From Chloroflexota bacterium (GTDB lineage Bacteria > Chloroflexota > Anaerolineae > UBA2200): DNA of 62,488 nucleotides. The number at the start of each line of letters is the position of its first letter. The first letter of the stretch is position 1. A program made the position numbers and the translations under genes. The stretch lies in NCBI GenBank assembly GCA_030607875.1, contig JAUWJD010000018.1:1-62488 (forward strand), in the 5' to 3' direction. This document shows, piece after piece, positions 35,611-42,649 of the stretch. The notes beneath the pieces are model-generated. The model ran no database searches and had not been told where the DNA came from. It worked only from the letters and a program-made list of their open reading frames with translations.

Positions 35611-36065
35611 TATGCCAGAATCTCAATCAAAAACCCGCCCATTATGACAAACGCCGTGCACAAGCCTAGTCTTAACACGTAGGATTTCCAGCCGAAGAAT
35701 TTGAACTCCATGACGTCCCTTTCGAGAGAACCGAGAATGACTTCCCCCGAAATAAGGGAGAAGATCACTCCCACCCCAGCTCCTTTGTCAAATAGTGCAT
35801 AAGCTATCGGATAGGTGGCGTATCTGGGAATAGGCAGAATAATGCCGGCCACCGTGGCAAGCGGTATGGCTAGCAGTAGATTCTTCCCCAGGAGGGTGAA
35901 GATGATTTCTTCCGGTACGTACAGCTCCAGCAATGTGCTTACAAAGACGGCAACAAAAAAGATAGGAAGAATGGTTTTCATATCTTCCAGCGAGTTTGCC
36001 GAAATCTCCTTTATTCTTTCTGTCAAGTTGCTCCGTGTTTGGCATACCATGTGTTGTGCTCGCAA
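35610..36065 (-). CDS. Permease half-protein, N-terminal-like (DUF318/ArsP-type)
   Basis: A 151-aa protein with a short hydrophilic N-terminus and about four membrane segments. LLLAIPLATVAGIILPIPRY contains the PxPRY motif expected in the first repeat of DUF318-like permeases. Single-gene family members are roughly 300 aa, about the sum of this protein and its coupled neighbour. Local base composition is more AT-rich than the flanks, in keeping with acquired DNA. Confidence 0.65.
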   Translation of the reverse strand: MRAQHMVCQTRSNLTERIKEISANSLEDMKTILPIFFVAVFVSTLLELYVPEEIIFTLLGKNLLLAIPLATVAGIILPIPRYATYPIAYALFDKGAGVGVIFSLISGEVILGSLERDVMEFKFFGWKSYVLRLGLCTAFVIMGGFLIEILA

Positions 36066-36208
36066 TCGCTTTGCTTATCGCGCTCCTTCGCTGGCGGTAG
36101 GAGTTGGTCTGGCCTGTCCTTGTCTCACCTGGTAAGCCCCGATTTCGGCTGGCGTGATCGGATCTTGTTTCGCGGCTCTCGCTCCCCTACCTGGTTAGCT
36201 TGTAGGCA

Positions 36209-36738
36209 CTACCAGGCAGTGAGGACTTCAGTAGTGCCCCTTTGCCGGACCGCTTTGACGAGTGCACCAAACGAGCCCTGGCCCTTGTACTGATTGAATT
36301 TCTGGTCCAAGGGAAAGAGATAGGACCACTCAACTTCTGTGCTCTCGTTCGCCTTCGCAGCCCATTCCTCGGCCACTTCCCGCTTGGACTCGGTGTCTTT
36401 CTGCTTGGCGAAGCCTTTTCCCTTTGTTTCGACGAGATAATACCGTTCATCTGCTTTCACAATGGAATCGGGGATGTAATAGTGAAAGCCATAATCCTCG
36501 TCGTAGTAGGGAATCCATTATGTTCTTGTTGTCGCCCCAGATGAGCCGGTTGGTCCATCCCTCCCACCGGGGGGCAGCCTGGCGCATCTGCTCAAAGGCC
36601 GCCCGCTATTCCGCGCTCGCCTGTGCGTCCCACAGGTCAATGTGCTCCACCGTCTGGAAGGGCAGGCTGACCGTCTTGACTTGAGTCTGCTTGCCTCGCC
36701 AGCGCAGGGCCACGTCGGGCTCGAATAGGTCTGCCATA
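36209..36738 (-). pseudogene. Deletion scar: DNA methyltransferase 5' end joined to type III-like Res 3' end
   Basis: From ATG 36738 (MADLFEPDVALRWRGKQTQV) the frame reads like the N-terminus of a type III-like adenine methyltransferase, interrupted by TAG after QASAE, then continues to WTNRLIWGDNKNIMDS. At about 36510 it switches to a different frame reading YYDEDYGFHYYIPDSIVKAD and YYLVETKGKGF, the C-terminal nuclease/helicase-subunit end of a restriction Res protein, ending at 36209. Most of mod and res (several kb) is thus missing. It starts 17 bp after the ATPase stop, so it was probably the next gene(s) of that operon. Confidence 0.7.
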
Positions 36739-36754
36739 CGGGTTCTCCTTCGAT

Positions 36755-39307
36755 CTACGCCTTGTCTACTCTCTCCGCAGCTCTCTCCAAGCTGGCTGTG
36801 GCACGTACCTCTTTCAGATACTTGCGCATATAGTCGGCCAATTTCAGATACTCACGCAGTCGTTCCACAGGCGCGGCATAAGCTATTCTATGATGGGGGT
36901 CACCAACAGCAGAGTAAGCCGCGATTATCTTGTCCACGTAATCCGTCGGCATGTCGCACTCTATAAGGATAACTCTAATTGCCGCCCCGTTGAGCTTATC
37001 GGCGTTTTTTGTTTTTCCCGTCTTTGCACGGGAAATGTCTGCTGCCAGTTCGTTGAACAAGAGACGAAATTCTTCTGCAGCTCGCTGCTTTTCCATTGCG
37101 CCAGCATCGGGTTTGTTGAGAATCGTGTCAATCTCTATATATCGCTCGTCAATAGTCGCCCATAGGCATCGTCGAATGACAGGGCCACTCTTCCTATAAC
37201 TGGCAATTTCGTAGTAGTAGCCGTTCAATGTGCGGCATCCTTTGCGCACATCTTTAAGCCAATCGTGATCGTGAGAAAGAAGGATAATCTGTTTCCCTTC
37301 ACCTTCGGCTAACTTGCGGAGCACACCGATGAATTGCTCAGCGTGGCCGCTGTCCAACGACTGAATCGGATCGTCAATGACCAGAAAGCTGAAAGGCGAA
37401 CCGCCTTTGAGGTTGTTGGCGATATTCATACATAAACCTAATGCATTGAGTTTGGATTCGCTGAGCGAAGATACGGCACTAATCAGAGCGGTGCCATAGG
37501 ACGTCGCTTTGACCCCGATCTGTCGAGCTTTGATGTCACCGCCCTTGGTTTGTGGAAGATCAAACCCAGTAAAATGCACATCTGGGTCGCCCTGGGTCTT
37601 AATTTGCTCATACCATTTCATTACATCAGAAGTCAACCGGTTCTCAACGACATCGCGCAATTTCTCTGCCACATATTTATCTACGGTCTTACGCAACCCC
37701 TTGAGGTTGGCCAGAATTGCCTGGATTCTGAGTTTCCTCATAACATCCTGGTGTCTTTCCAAGAGTTCTATCAAGACGCTAATATCCTCGGTGCCCGCCT
37801 GTATGTCTAGCTCGCGTTTCAAGGCTTGGTCAGCGTCGAACATCGCCGACACGTGACAAGAAAGCGTTTGAGCGTAGGAACGCGCTACAGCGATATACTC
37901 CATCAAAGCTGTCCCTAGTGCTTCTGCTAGCTTGGCATCCTCTCTGGATTCATTTACTGACTCCGTGACTTCGTCCAGCCTTTTCACAGCCTCGTTATAG
38001 GCCACCTTCAACGTCTCTGTCGCAGCTTCAACATCAGAGAGAGCCGCTTCAACGGCGCGGAAATGCACTTCGTACTTAGGCACAAGTAGGGTCTTGAGCC
38101 GAGACAGATTATCTTCATCTCCGAGTGATAGCAGAATTACTGCTTTGTTGATATGGCGATTATGATAATCCTGAAGGCGTTGACTCAGGGTGGACAGGTC
38201 CATGAGGATCTTGTCACGTTGCTTCTGTATAACTGCAACTGCCTGACTCGCCACCTTTTTCTTGAGGGCACCGTGTGTAGCTTGAATGTGAGCCCTTCCT
38301 TTGTCGTCAAGAGGCAGGCCACAGAATGGGCATTCGTCAGGAGTTTGCTGAAGCAATGGAAGCCCCAAATCGAAAAACTCTACCCGATCCAGTATACTCT
38401 GAATAGTCGCCAGCGCAAGCAGATCTACATAGTGCTTGGTGAACTCAGCTGTGATCACAACGCCAAAGAAATCTTCATCACCAGCATTTGATCGCTGCTC
38501 CGCTTCCGAATAGTCAACTAACGTGATGCGTCTGTCAAAGATCTTACCTACAGCTTCTTCCCTGACCTTTCGCAACTGTGGAAGCATATCTTTTTCGTCT
38601 ATGTCTTCAGAGAGCTTGTTCCTACATTCGGCAGCTACTGCCTCGTAGATTCTATCCAGGTCAGGTGGTTTTTTCTTATAGAGCTTGTAGACTGCACCCA
38701 GAGAGGGCAAGCTGGCAAGGCGTTGGTCAAGTTCGGAAAAGCTGTCGAGGAAGTCCTGTACATCTTCGGGAATGTGAGGCTTGTACTTCGTGCATAGCGA
38801 GACGAAGTGTTCTTGAAACTGATCCAATTCCCCCGCTCCAATCAAGCGAGTGAAACCCTTGTAGCGGGCTGTTGGCGTAGTCAGGAGAAGATTCTTGAGC
38901 GCATGTTGAAGGACAAAGGGGCGAGGGGCCAAGCTGGCATCTTGTTCCCAGAGCCATCTATCAACCTCCGTACCATCCAAGTACCTCTGGATGGAGTCTT
39001 CGCTTGTCAGTTCTCCCTTATACACAACCTTGCTTCCGTCACTTTTCACAAAGGTGGCCTCTACGAAAGGGGTTTCTGACTTGGGGGAATGACAATTCCG
39101 ATATGAGCCCTTGTATTCGATCTTGGCATCAGCACCTTCGACCTTAGACGTTACTCCGTACAACAACCACTCAAGTGCCTCAGACATACTTGTCTTACCA
39201 TAGCTGTTAGGCCCGGATATCAAGGTGAGGCGCTCATGAAAATCAAGGGGGTCCGATCTCTCGTTGAATCCTCGGAAGCCTCGAATGGTCAGGCTCTTAA
39301 TCTTCAT
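36755..39307 (-). CDS. Rad50/SMC-like AAA ATPase with central zinc finger
   Basis: 850 aa. Walker A is GPNSYGKTS (residues 32-40), the signature SSLSESKLNALGL (613-625), Walker B FLVIDDPIQSLD (641-652) and the H-loop LLSHDHDW, an ABC-type split ATPase. In the middle, flanked by coiled-coil segments (about 340-560), sits CPFC (326-329) followed by His340 and His345, a likely zinc site. It overlaps the upstream 59-aa gene by 11 bp. It is next to an integrase relic and an R-M scar, so an anti-phage or plasmid-defence role is inferred, but it matches no named system I can assign. All ATPase motifs look intact. Confidence 0.8.
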   Translation of the reverse strand: MKIKSLTIRGFRGFNERSDPLDFHERLTLISGPNSYGKTSMSEALEWLLYGVTSKVEGADAKIEYKGSYRNCHSPKSETPFVEATFVKSDGSKVVYKGELTSEDSIQRYLDGTEVDRWLWEQDASLAPRPFVLQHALKNLLLTTPTARYKGFTRLIGAGELDQFQEHFVSLCTKYKPHIPEDVQDFLDSFSELDQRLASLPSLGAVYKLYKKKPPDLDRIYEAVAAECRNKLSEDIDEKDMLPQLRKVREEAVGKIFDRRITLVDYSEAEQRSNAGDEDFFGVVITAEFTKHYVDLLALATIQSILDRVEFFDLGLPLLQQTPDECPFCGLPLDDKGRAHIQATHGALKKKVASQAVAVIQKQRDKILMDLSTLSQRLQDYHNRHINKAVILLSLGDEDNLSRLKTLLVPKYEVHFRAVEAALSDVEAATETLKVAYNEAVKRLDEVTESVNESREDAKLAEALGTALMEYIAVARSYAQTLSCHVSAMFDADQALKRELDIQAGTEDISVLIELLERHQDVMRKLRIQAILANLKGLRKTVDKYVAEKLRDVVENRLTSDVMKWYEQIKTQGDPDVHFTGFDLPQTKGGDIKARQIGVKATSYGTALISAVSSLSESKLNALGLCMNIANNLKGGSPFSFLVIDDPIQSLDSGHAEQFIGVLRKLAEGEGKQIILLSHDHDWLKDVRKGCRTLNGYYYEIASYRKSGPVIRRCLWATIDERYIEIDTILNKPDAGAMEKQRAAEEFRLLFNELAADISRAKTGKTKNADKLNGAAIRVILIECDMPTDYVDKIIAAYSAVGDPHHRIAYAAPVERLREYLKLADYMRKYLKEVRATASLERAAERVDKA

Positions 39308-39476
39308 TGTGCAGCACCTCCAGGAGTATTTCTCCCAACTTGTCCTCCATAGACTCCACCGGGTTCTTGAGCCGATATGCCCTGATGAGTCGTTTATGCA
39401 CGGGATCAGAAACCTTGTCTAATAATTCGGCTTGATACTCTTTGAAGCGAGATTCTTGTATGGTAGATTCACTCAT
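39297..39476 (-). CDS. 59-aa partner protein of the Rad50/SMC-like ATPase
   Basis: Reads MSESTIQESRFKEYQAELLD to the C-terminus EVLHNED; highly charged and helical. Its stop overlaps the ATPase start by 11 bp, so the two are translationally coupled. No domain is recognised. Similar small middle components accompany ATPases in several defence systems, but that is an analogy from layout only. It could also be the truncated end of a longer gene removed when the island decayed, though the ATG start and compact length argue for an intact small gene. Confidence 0.55.
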   Translation of the reverse strand: MSESTIQESRFKEYQAELLDKVSDPVHKRLIRAYRLKNPVESMEDKLGEILLEVLHNED

Positions 39477-39629
39477 TGCTTTTCCCCCTTTGCTGCGGCC
39501 CCAACGGCATCAAAGCTGCCCTCGCACTCTACCAAGCTCTTGCGTTGCCTCCAGCGGCCGGCGCGCACGTCAGTGCTGCTCTGAATGGCGGCCCACCCCG
39601 ATTATAGCCCAACGGCGGCATTGGCATGA

Positions 39630-39972
39630 ACGAAGCCGCCCGCCGTCCCTGAAAACGGGGCAGGCACGGCAACACACCGTCCGGCTGCCGCATCCAGCAC
39701 TGGCCTTGCTGTCTCTGCGCCGAATCGTCGGGGTCGACTTGAGCTGGTGGCCTGCCAGTCGGCCCATCCCCCCGGGGGGGCAGCACGCTGTTGTGCGTTC
39801 TACTCCTTGCGCGACAGTTTTGTCATCCGCCTGCTGGAATCCGGCGTGGATCTGCGCTATACTCACGAATTGTTGGGCCACCAAAAGTTCCGAGACCGCG
39901 CAAATCTACACCTCTACGGCGCGGAATGCGCGAGCAAACATTGGCAGCCCGGTCGACAGCCTGTTCAAGTAG
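39630..39972 (+). pseudogene. Decayed tyrosine recombinase (integrase), C-terminal part
   Basis: One frame reads SLRDSFVIRLLESGVDLRYT then HELLGHQ, matching the LRHSFATHLLE..LLGH block with catalytic Arg and His. The following SSETAQIYTSTARNARANIG, with the catalytic Tyr, and the end GSPVDSLFK are in a second frame, so a frameshift lies near 39886. Upstream sequence is degraded with stops in every frame. It ends 32 bp from the 3' end of tRNA-Sec, the usual place for an integrase gene beside its tRNA attachment site. Confidence 0.75.
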
Positions 39973-40003
39973 GAAGGACGAGATCGGGAAAGGGGATTGC
40001 TTA

Positions 40004-40100
40004 CGGGAGTGGATGGGAGTCGAACCCACCAGGGCCGCTTCTGCAGCACCCCTCAAGCGGTTTTGAAGACCGTGGAGCCCACCGGGACTCAACCACCCCC
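40004..40100 (-). tRNA. selC: tRNA-Sec (anticodon TCA)
   Basis: 97 nt with the hallmarks of bacterial tRNA-Sec: an 8-bp acceptor stem (GGGGGTGG with CCACTCCC, one G-T), GGTCTTCAAAACC anticodon arm with TCA, a long variable arm (CTTGAGGGGTGC...GAAGCG) and T-arm GGTTCGACTCC. Discriminator G; CCA is not encoded. With selB at 58.7 kb it shows that UGA can be read as selenocysteine in this organism. Confidence 0.93.
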
Positions 40101-40112
40101 ACGTATAGCCAT

Positions 40113-40141
40113 AGGATACTCGCTTTTTCAGGATTGGTCAA
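40113..40141 (-). promoter_or_regulatory. Promoter of tRNA-Sec
   Basis: On the minus strand TTGACC (40136-40141), a 17-bp spacer and TATCCT (40113-40118), 12 bp before the tRNA. Confidence 0.7.
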
Positions 40142-40167
40142 GCGATTTGATTCTAGGCTGAATCTGT

Positions 40168-40202
40168 CCCGAATCTGGATTGAGTTGTGCCACAGATTCG
40201 GG
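40168..40202. repeat. 10-bp inverted repeat between tRNA-Sec and the DUF429 gene
   Basis: CCCGAATCTG (40168-40177) and CAGATTCGGG (40193-40202), perfect, 15-nt loop, no T-run. It could be an operator or a weak terminator for the DUF429 gene, whose stop is at 40333. Confidence 0.45.
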
Positions 40203-40332
40203 CTGGAGCCACAAAAGCAGGCTGCCAGGTCACTGAACTATAAAGTCCATCACGAAGACACAAAGGCACGAAGATCATGGAATGTCCTCGTGCATGGTGG
40301 CTTGGTGGACCAGTTCTGTTGTCTGACCGCCG

Positions 40333-41109
40333 CTAACGCACGTGGTTTGCCAGGCGCTCACGCATTCGTCTCGTCATGGGCACCAGGATGTAGCCCTGAG
40401 TGGTGTCACCGTAGACCTGGTAGCCCGTGGGTCCCCAGTACCAGGCGTAGTAGGCGATGTAGGCGCAGGTGGCTGCGTCCAGCAGGTCCTCGCAGCGCTT
40501 GAAGGCGGCACCGCGCAGTGCACTTGGATCGCGGTCGGCAACTGCAGGAGGACTCGACATAGCTGGCGTTCCATGCTGCAGGCCAATGAGGTAATGCTGC
40601 AGACGTGCCAGTTCGCTGCGCCGAAAGTCCATAGTGCGCTTGCGACGCGGCTTGTACTTGAGGGTCCTTTCCAAGTCGAACAGAACGATCATGGCCGGAT
40701 GAGGGTAGACCTCGAAAACGGTACGCGTAGCTGCTTGCAGGCGCACATACGGATCCTGTACGAAGCTATCTCTGGTCAACCCATCTACGAGGTCCTCTCC
40801 GCGCATACAGCCCCTGCTGCGATTGGCAGGATAGCAGCCAGCATGATAGCGGCCAAAGAGGCGTGTGATCTGGCGGTCTACAGGCCGCGCTCCTTCTTCG
40901 TTGGGCACGATCAGCGGGGCGTCTATGGCTACCAGGGCCGGACCACGGCCTGCAGCTTTCCTGACAAAGGCCAGCACCTCTTCATTGTCGCCCAGCCGCT
41001 CACAGTGGGCAATCCACCGCGCCGAATCGTTTTGCGCTTCGAGAACCACGGCAGCGGAGTTGTTCCGGGGCGACCAGGCCAGATCCAGGCCAATGAAACG
41101 CGTGATCAA
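40333..41109 (-). CDS. DUF429 protein (predicted RNase H-like nuclease)
   Basis: A 258-aa protein starting TRFIGLDLAWSPRNNSAAVV, an RNase H-fold beta hairpin with the conserved Asp, followed by ALVAIDAPLIVPNE (second acidic residue) and CEDLLDAATCAYIAYYA near the C-terminus. This motif trio is that of DUF429 proteins, predicted nucleases of unknown substrate. It lies 18 bp downstream of the methyltransferase gene on the same strand and is probably cotranscribed with it. Confidence 0.85.
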   Translation of the reverse strand: MITRFIGLDLAWSPRNNSAAVVLEAQNDSARWIAHCERLGDNEEVLAFVRKAAGRGPALVAIDAPLIVPNEEGARPVDRQITRLFGRYHAGCYPANRSRGCMRGEDLVDGLTRDSFVQDPYVRLQAATRTVFEVYPHPAMIVLFDLERTLKYKPRRKRTMDFRRSELARLQHYLIGLQHGTPAMSSPPAVADRDPSALRGAAFKRCEDLLDAATCAYIAYYAWYWGPTGYQVYGDTTQGYILVPMTRRMRERLANHVR

Positions 41110-41127
41110 TGCCCCTCACTCCCTCCT

Positions 41128-42021
41128 CTACTCGAGTGGCTGTCTGAAGTCATAGATGCCGCCTGCTTTGCTCCAGCGACGGCCGCAGTCGCTGCAGGTT
41201 AGTGCAGTGGAGTCGGGCACGAGCTCGCTGCTGCCACAGTGCGGGCAGCAGAAGATCTGCGGGGCAATGGGTGCGGTGTCTTGGCCAACGGTGTGTGCTC
41301 TGAGAAAGATGCTCGGGGTCAGCTTGAGTCTTGATGCAGGCTGCTGCAGCCAGCCATCGATGGTCGCCAGCAGCCCAGCGGGCACGAAGCGTTTCAGGAG
41401 GCCGACGCGCAAATGGGACACGCTGAGCTGGCGCTCGACGTGGAAACAGGCTGCTTCCAGGTTGAACTCTACGTATGAGGGATGGAAGTTAAAGTTGAGC
41501 TCGACGAATTCCCAGGGTTCCCGACTGAAGGGATTGTGTTGCTGCTGCCGCAGCAGGTAGCGGAGAATGGCTTTCAGGTTGCGCTTGTTGGCGTATTCCA
41601 GGACAAGGGTCCCACCGGGTCGCAGGATGTGGTGTAGTGCTCTCAGGGCACCGGGTACGTCGGAAAGGTGATGCAGGACACGCACCATCACAGCCGTATC
41701 AAATGCTCTGCCGGCGAATGGCATTTCGTACAGGTTCCCCGCAACGTATGTGACATTGCCTTCTCCGAGGCGGGAGTGCGCATCGGCGAGTTGGGTCCTG
41801 GAATAGTCCAGGAGCACGATTTCCTTGTACTCTGCGTACAGATCAACGAGGCGTCCGAATCCACCGCCAATGTCAATAATGCGTTCGCCGGCAGGAGGGA
41901 GCAGTTTCCGCAGGGCGATGCGTTCTGCAAGGTCTTCGTATTCGCGTCGCTGCCCCTCCCAAAAGGCGGTGCGGTAGTCGCTGCCTTCGTAATCGCAGAA
42001 GCGTGGTGAGGGTTTGCTCAT
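41128..42021 (-). CDS. SAM-dependent methyltransferase with C-terminal zinc ribbon
   Basis: 297 aa. Motif I is RIIDIGGGFGRLVDL, the acidic post-I residue is in EIVLLDYS, and post-motif FDTAVMVRVLHHLSD follows, a class I Rossmann methyltransferase. The C-terminus adds a zinc ribbon (CPHCGSSELV..CSDCGRRW), an uncommon arrangement. The start at 42021 (MSKPSPRFCDYEG) is chosen because the in-frame extension to 42081 would be encoded by a parS site. The substrate is unknown; Trm112-like Zn domains in some methyltransferases suggest an RNA or protein target, as a guess only. Confidence 0.8.
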   Translation of the reverse strand: MSKPSPRFCDYEGSDYRTAFWEGQRREYEDLAERIALRKLLPPAGERIIDIGGGFGRLVDLYAEYKEIVLLDYSRTQLADAHSRLGEGNVTYVAGNLYEMPFAGRAFDTAVMVRVLHHLSDVPGALRALHHILRPGGTLVLEYANKRNLKAILRYLLRQQQHNPFSREPWEFVELNFNFHPSYVEFNLEAACFHVERQLSVSHLRVGLLKRFVPAGLLATIDGWLQQPASRLKLTPSIFLRAHTVGQDTAPIAPQIFCCPHCGSSELVPDSTALTCSDCGRRWSKAGGIYDFRQPLE

Positions 42022-42045
42022 CCCTAATTCTCTCTGGTGGCGCAA

Positions 42046-42061
42046 TGTTTCACGTGAAACA
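42046..42061. promoter_or_regulatory. parS centromere site for ParB
   Basis: TGTTTCACGTGAAACA, a perfect 16-bp palindrome identical to the bacterial parS consensus bound by ParB (Spo0J). It lies in the divergent region between the methyltransferase and rpsT. parS sites usually cluster near the replication origin. Confidence 0.9.
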
Positions 42062-42111
42062 TCGTTGACCATGCAGGCCACTCAAGCTCGTGGGGGGAAA
42101 GGGTCCGCCGT

Positions 42112-42140
42112 TTGACACTCTGCCCAAGATGGGTTAAAAT
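42112..42140 (+). promoter_or_regulatory. Promoter of rpsT
   Basis: TTGACA (42112-42117), a 17-bp spacer and TAAAAT (42135-42140). A leader of about 135 nt follows before the start codon; S20 autoregulates in other bacteria. Confidence 0.75.
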
Positions 42141-42284
42141 ATGTTCGCCCTGGTCAACAAGCCAGAGCATTGTAGTGCATGGCTCCATTGCTGTCAAAAG
42201 TCCCAAGCTTGCTCTTAGGCATGGGGTCACTTGGCTGTCGGGCTTACAACTCTGCTATTCTAGTAACATTGGATGGAGGTTCTC

Positions 42285-42569
42285 TTGGCAAACACAAAAT
42301 CAGCTCTCAAGCGCATACGCTCATCGGGGAAGAGGCGTGTGCGCAACCGCCGGGTTCGATCGGAGACCCGGACGTACGTCAAAAGGGCCAGGGCACAGAT
42401 TGAGGAAGGGGAACTGGAAGAGGCTCAGAAGAGCGTCGCTCAGGCCATACGTGCCCTGGACAAGGCAGCGGAGAAGGGCATTTTTCACCACAACAACACA
42501 GCACGGCGCAAATCGCGTCTGATGCGCAAGCTGAATCAGGCTTTGCAGGCCGAGGCCGCAGAGGCGTAA
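42285..42569 (+). CDS. rpsT: 30S ribosomal protein S20
   Basis: A 94-aa basic helical protein starting MANTKSALKRIRSSGKR, as in the family. Start TTG 42285 follows GGAGGT with a 4-nt gap; the in-frame ATG at 42273 would place the RBS inside the gene, so it is rejected. A UUG start is common for rpsT and allows autoregulation. C-terminal GIFHHNNTARRKSRLMRKL is conserved. Binds 16S rRNA early in 30S assembly. Confidence 0.97.
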   Translation: MANTKSALKRIRSSGKRRVRNRRVRSETRTYVKRARAQIEEGELEEAQKSVAQAIRALDKAAEKGIFHHNNTARRKSRLMRKLNQALQAEAAEA

Positions 42570-42601
42570 TTCATCCTATCCTGATTTGGTCGTTCCCCTG
42601 C

Positions 42602-42636
42602 AGGGCAGCGTTTCCAATAGGATCGCTGCCCTCTGT
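42602..42636 (+). terminator. Terminator after rpsT
   Basis: AGGGCAGCG (42602-42610) with CGCTGCCCT (42624-42632), 13-nt loop, followed by CTGTTCTCGTTC. Confidence 0.65.
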
Positions 42637-42649
42637 TCTCGTTCTGGTC

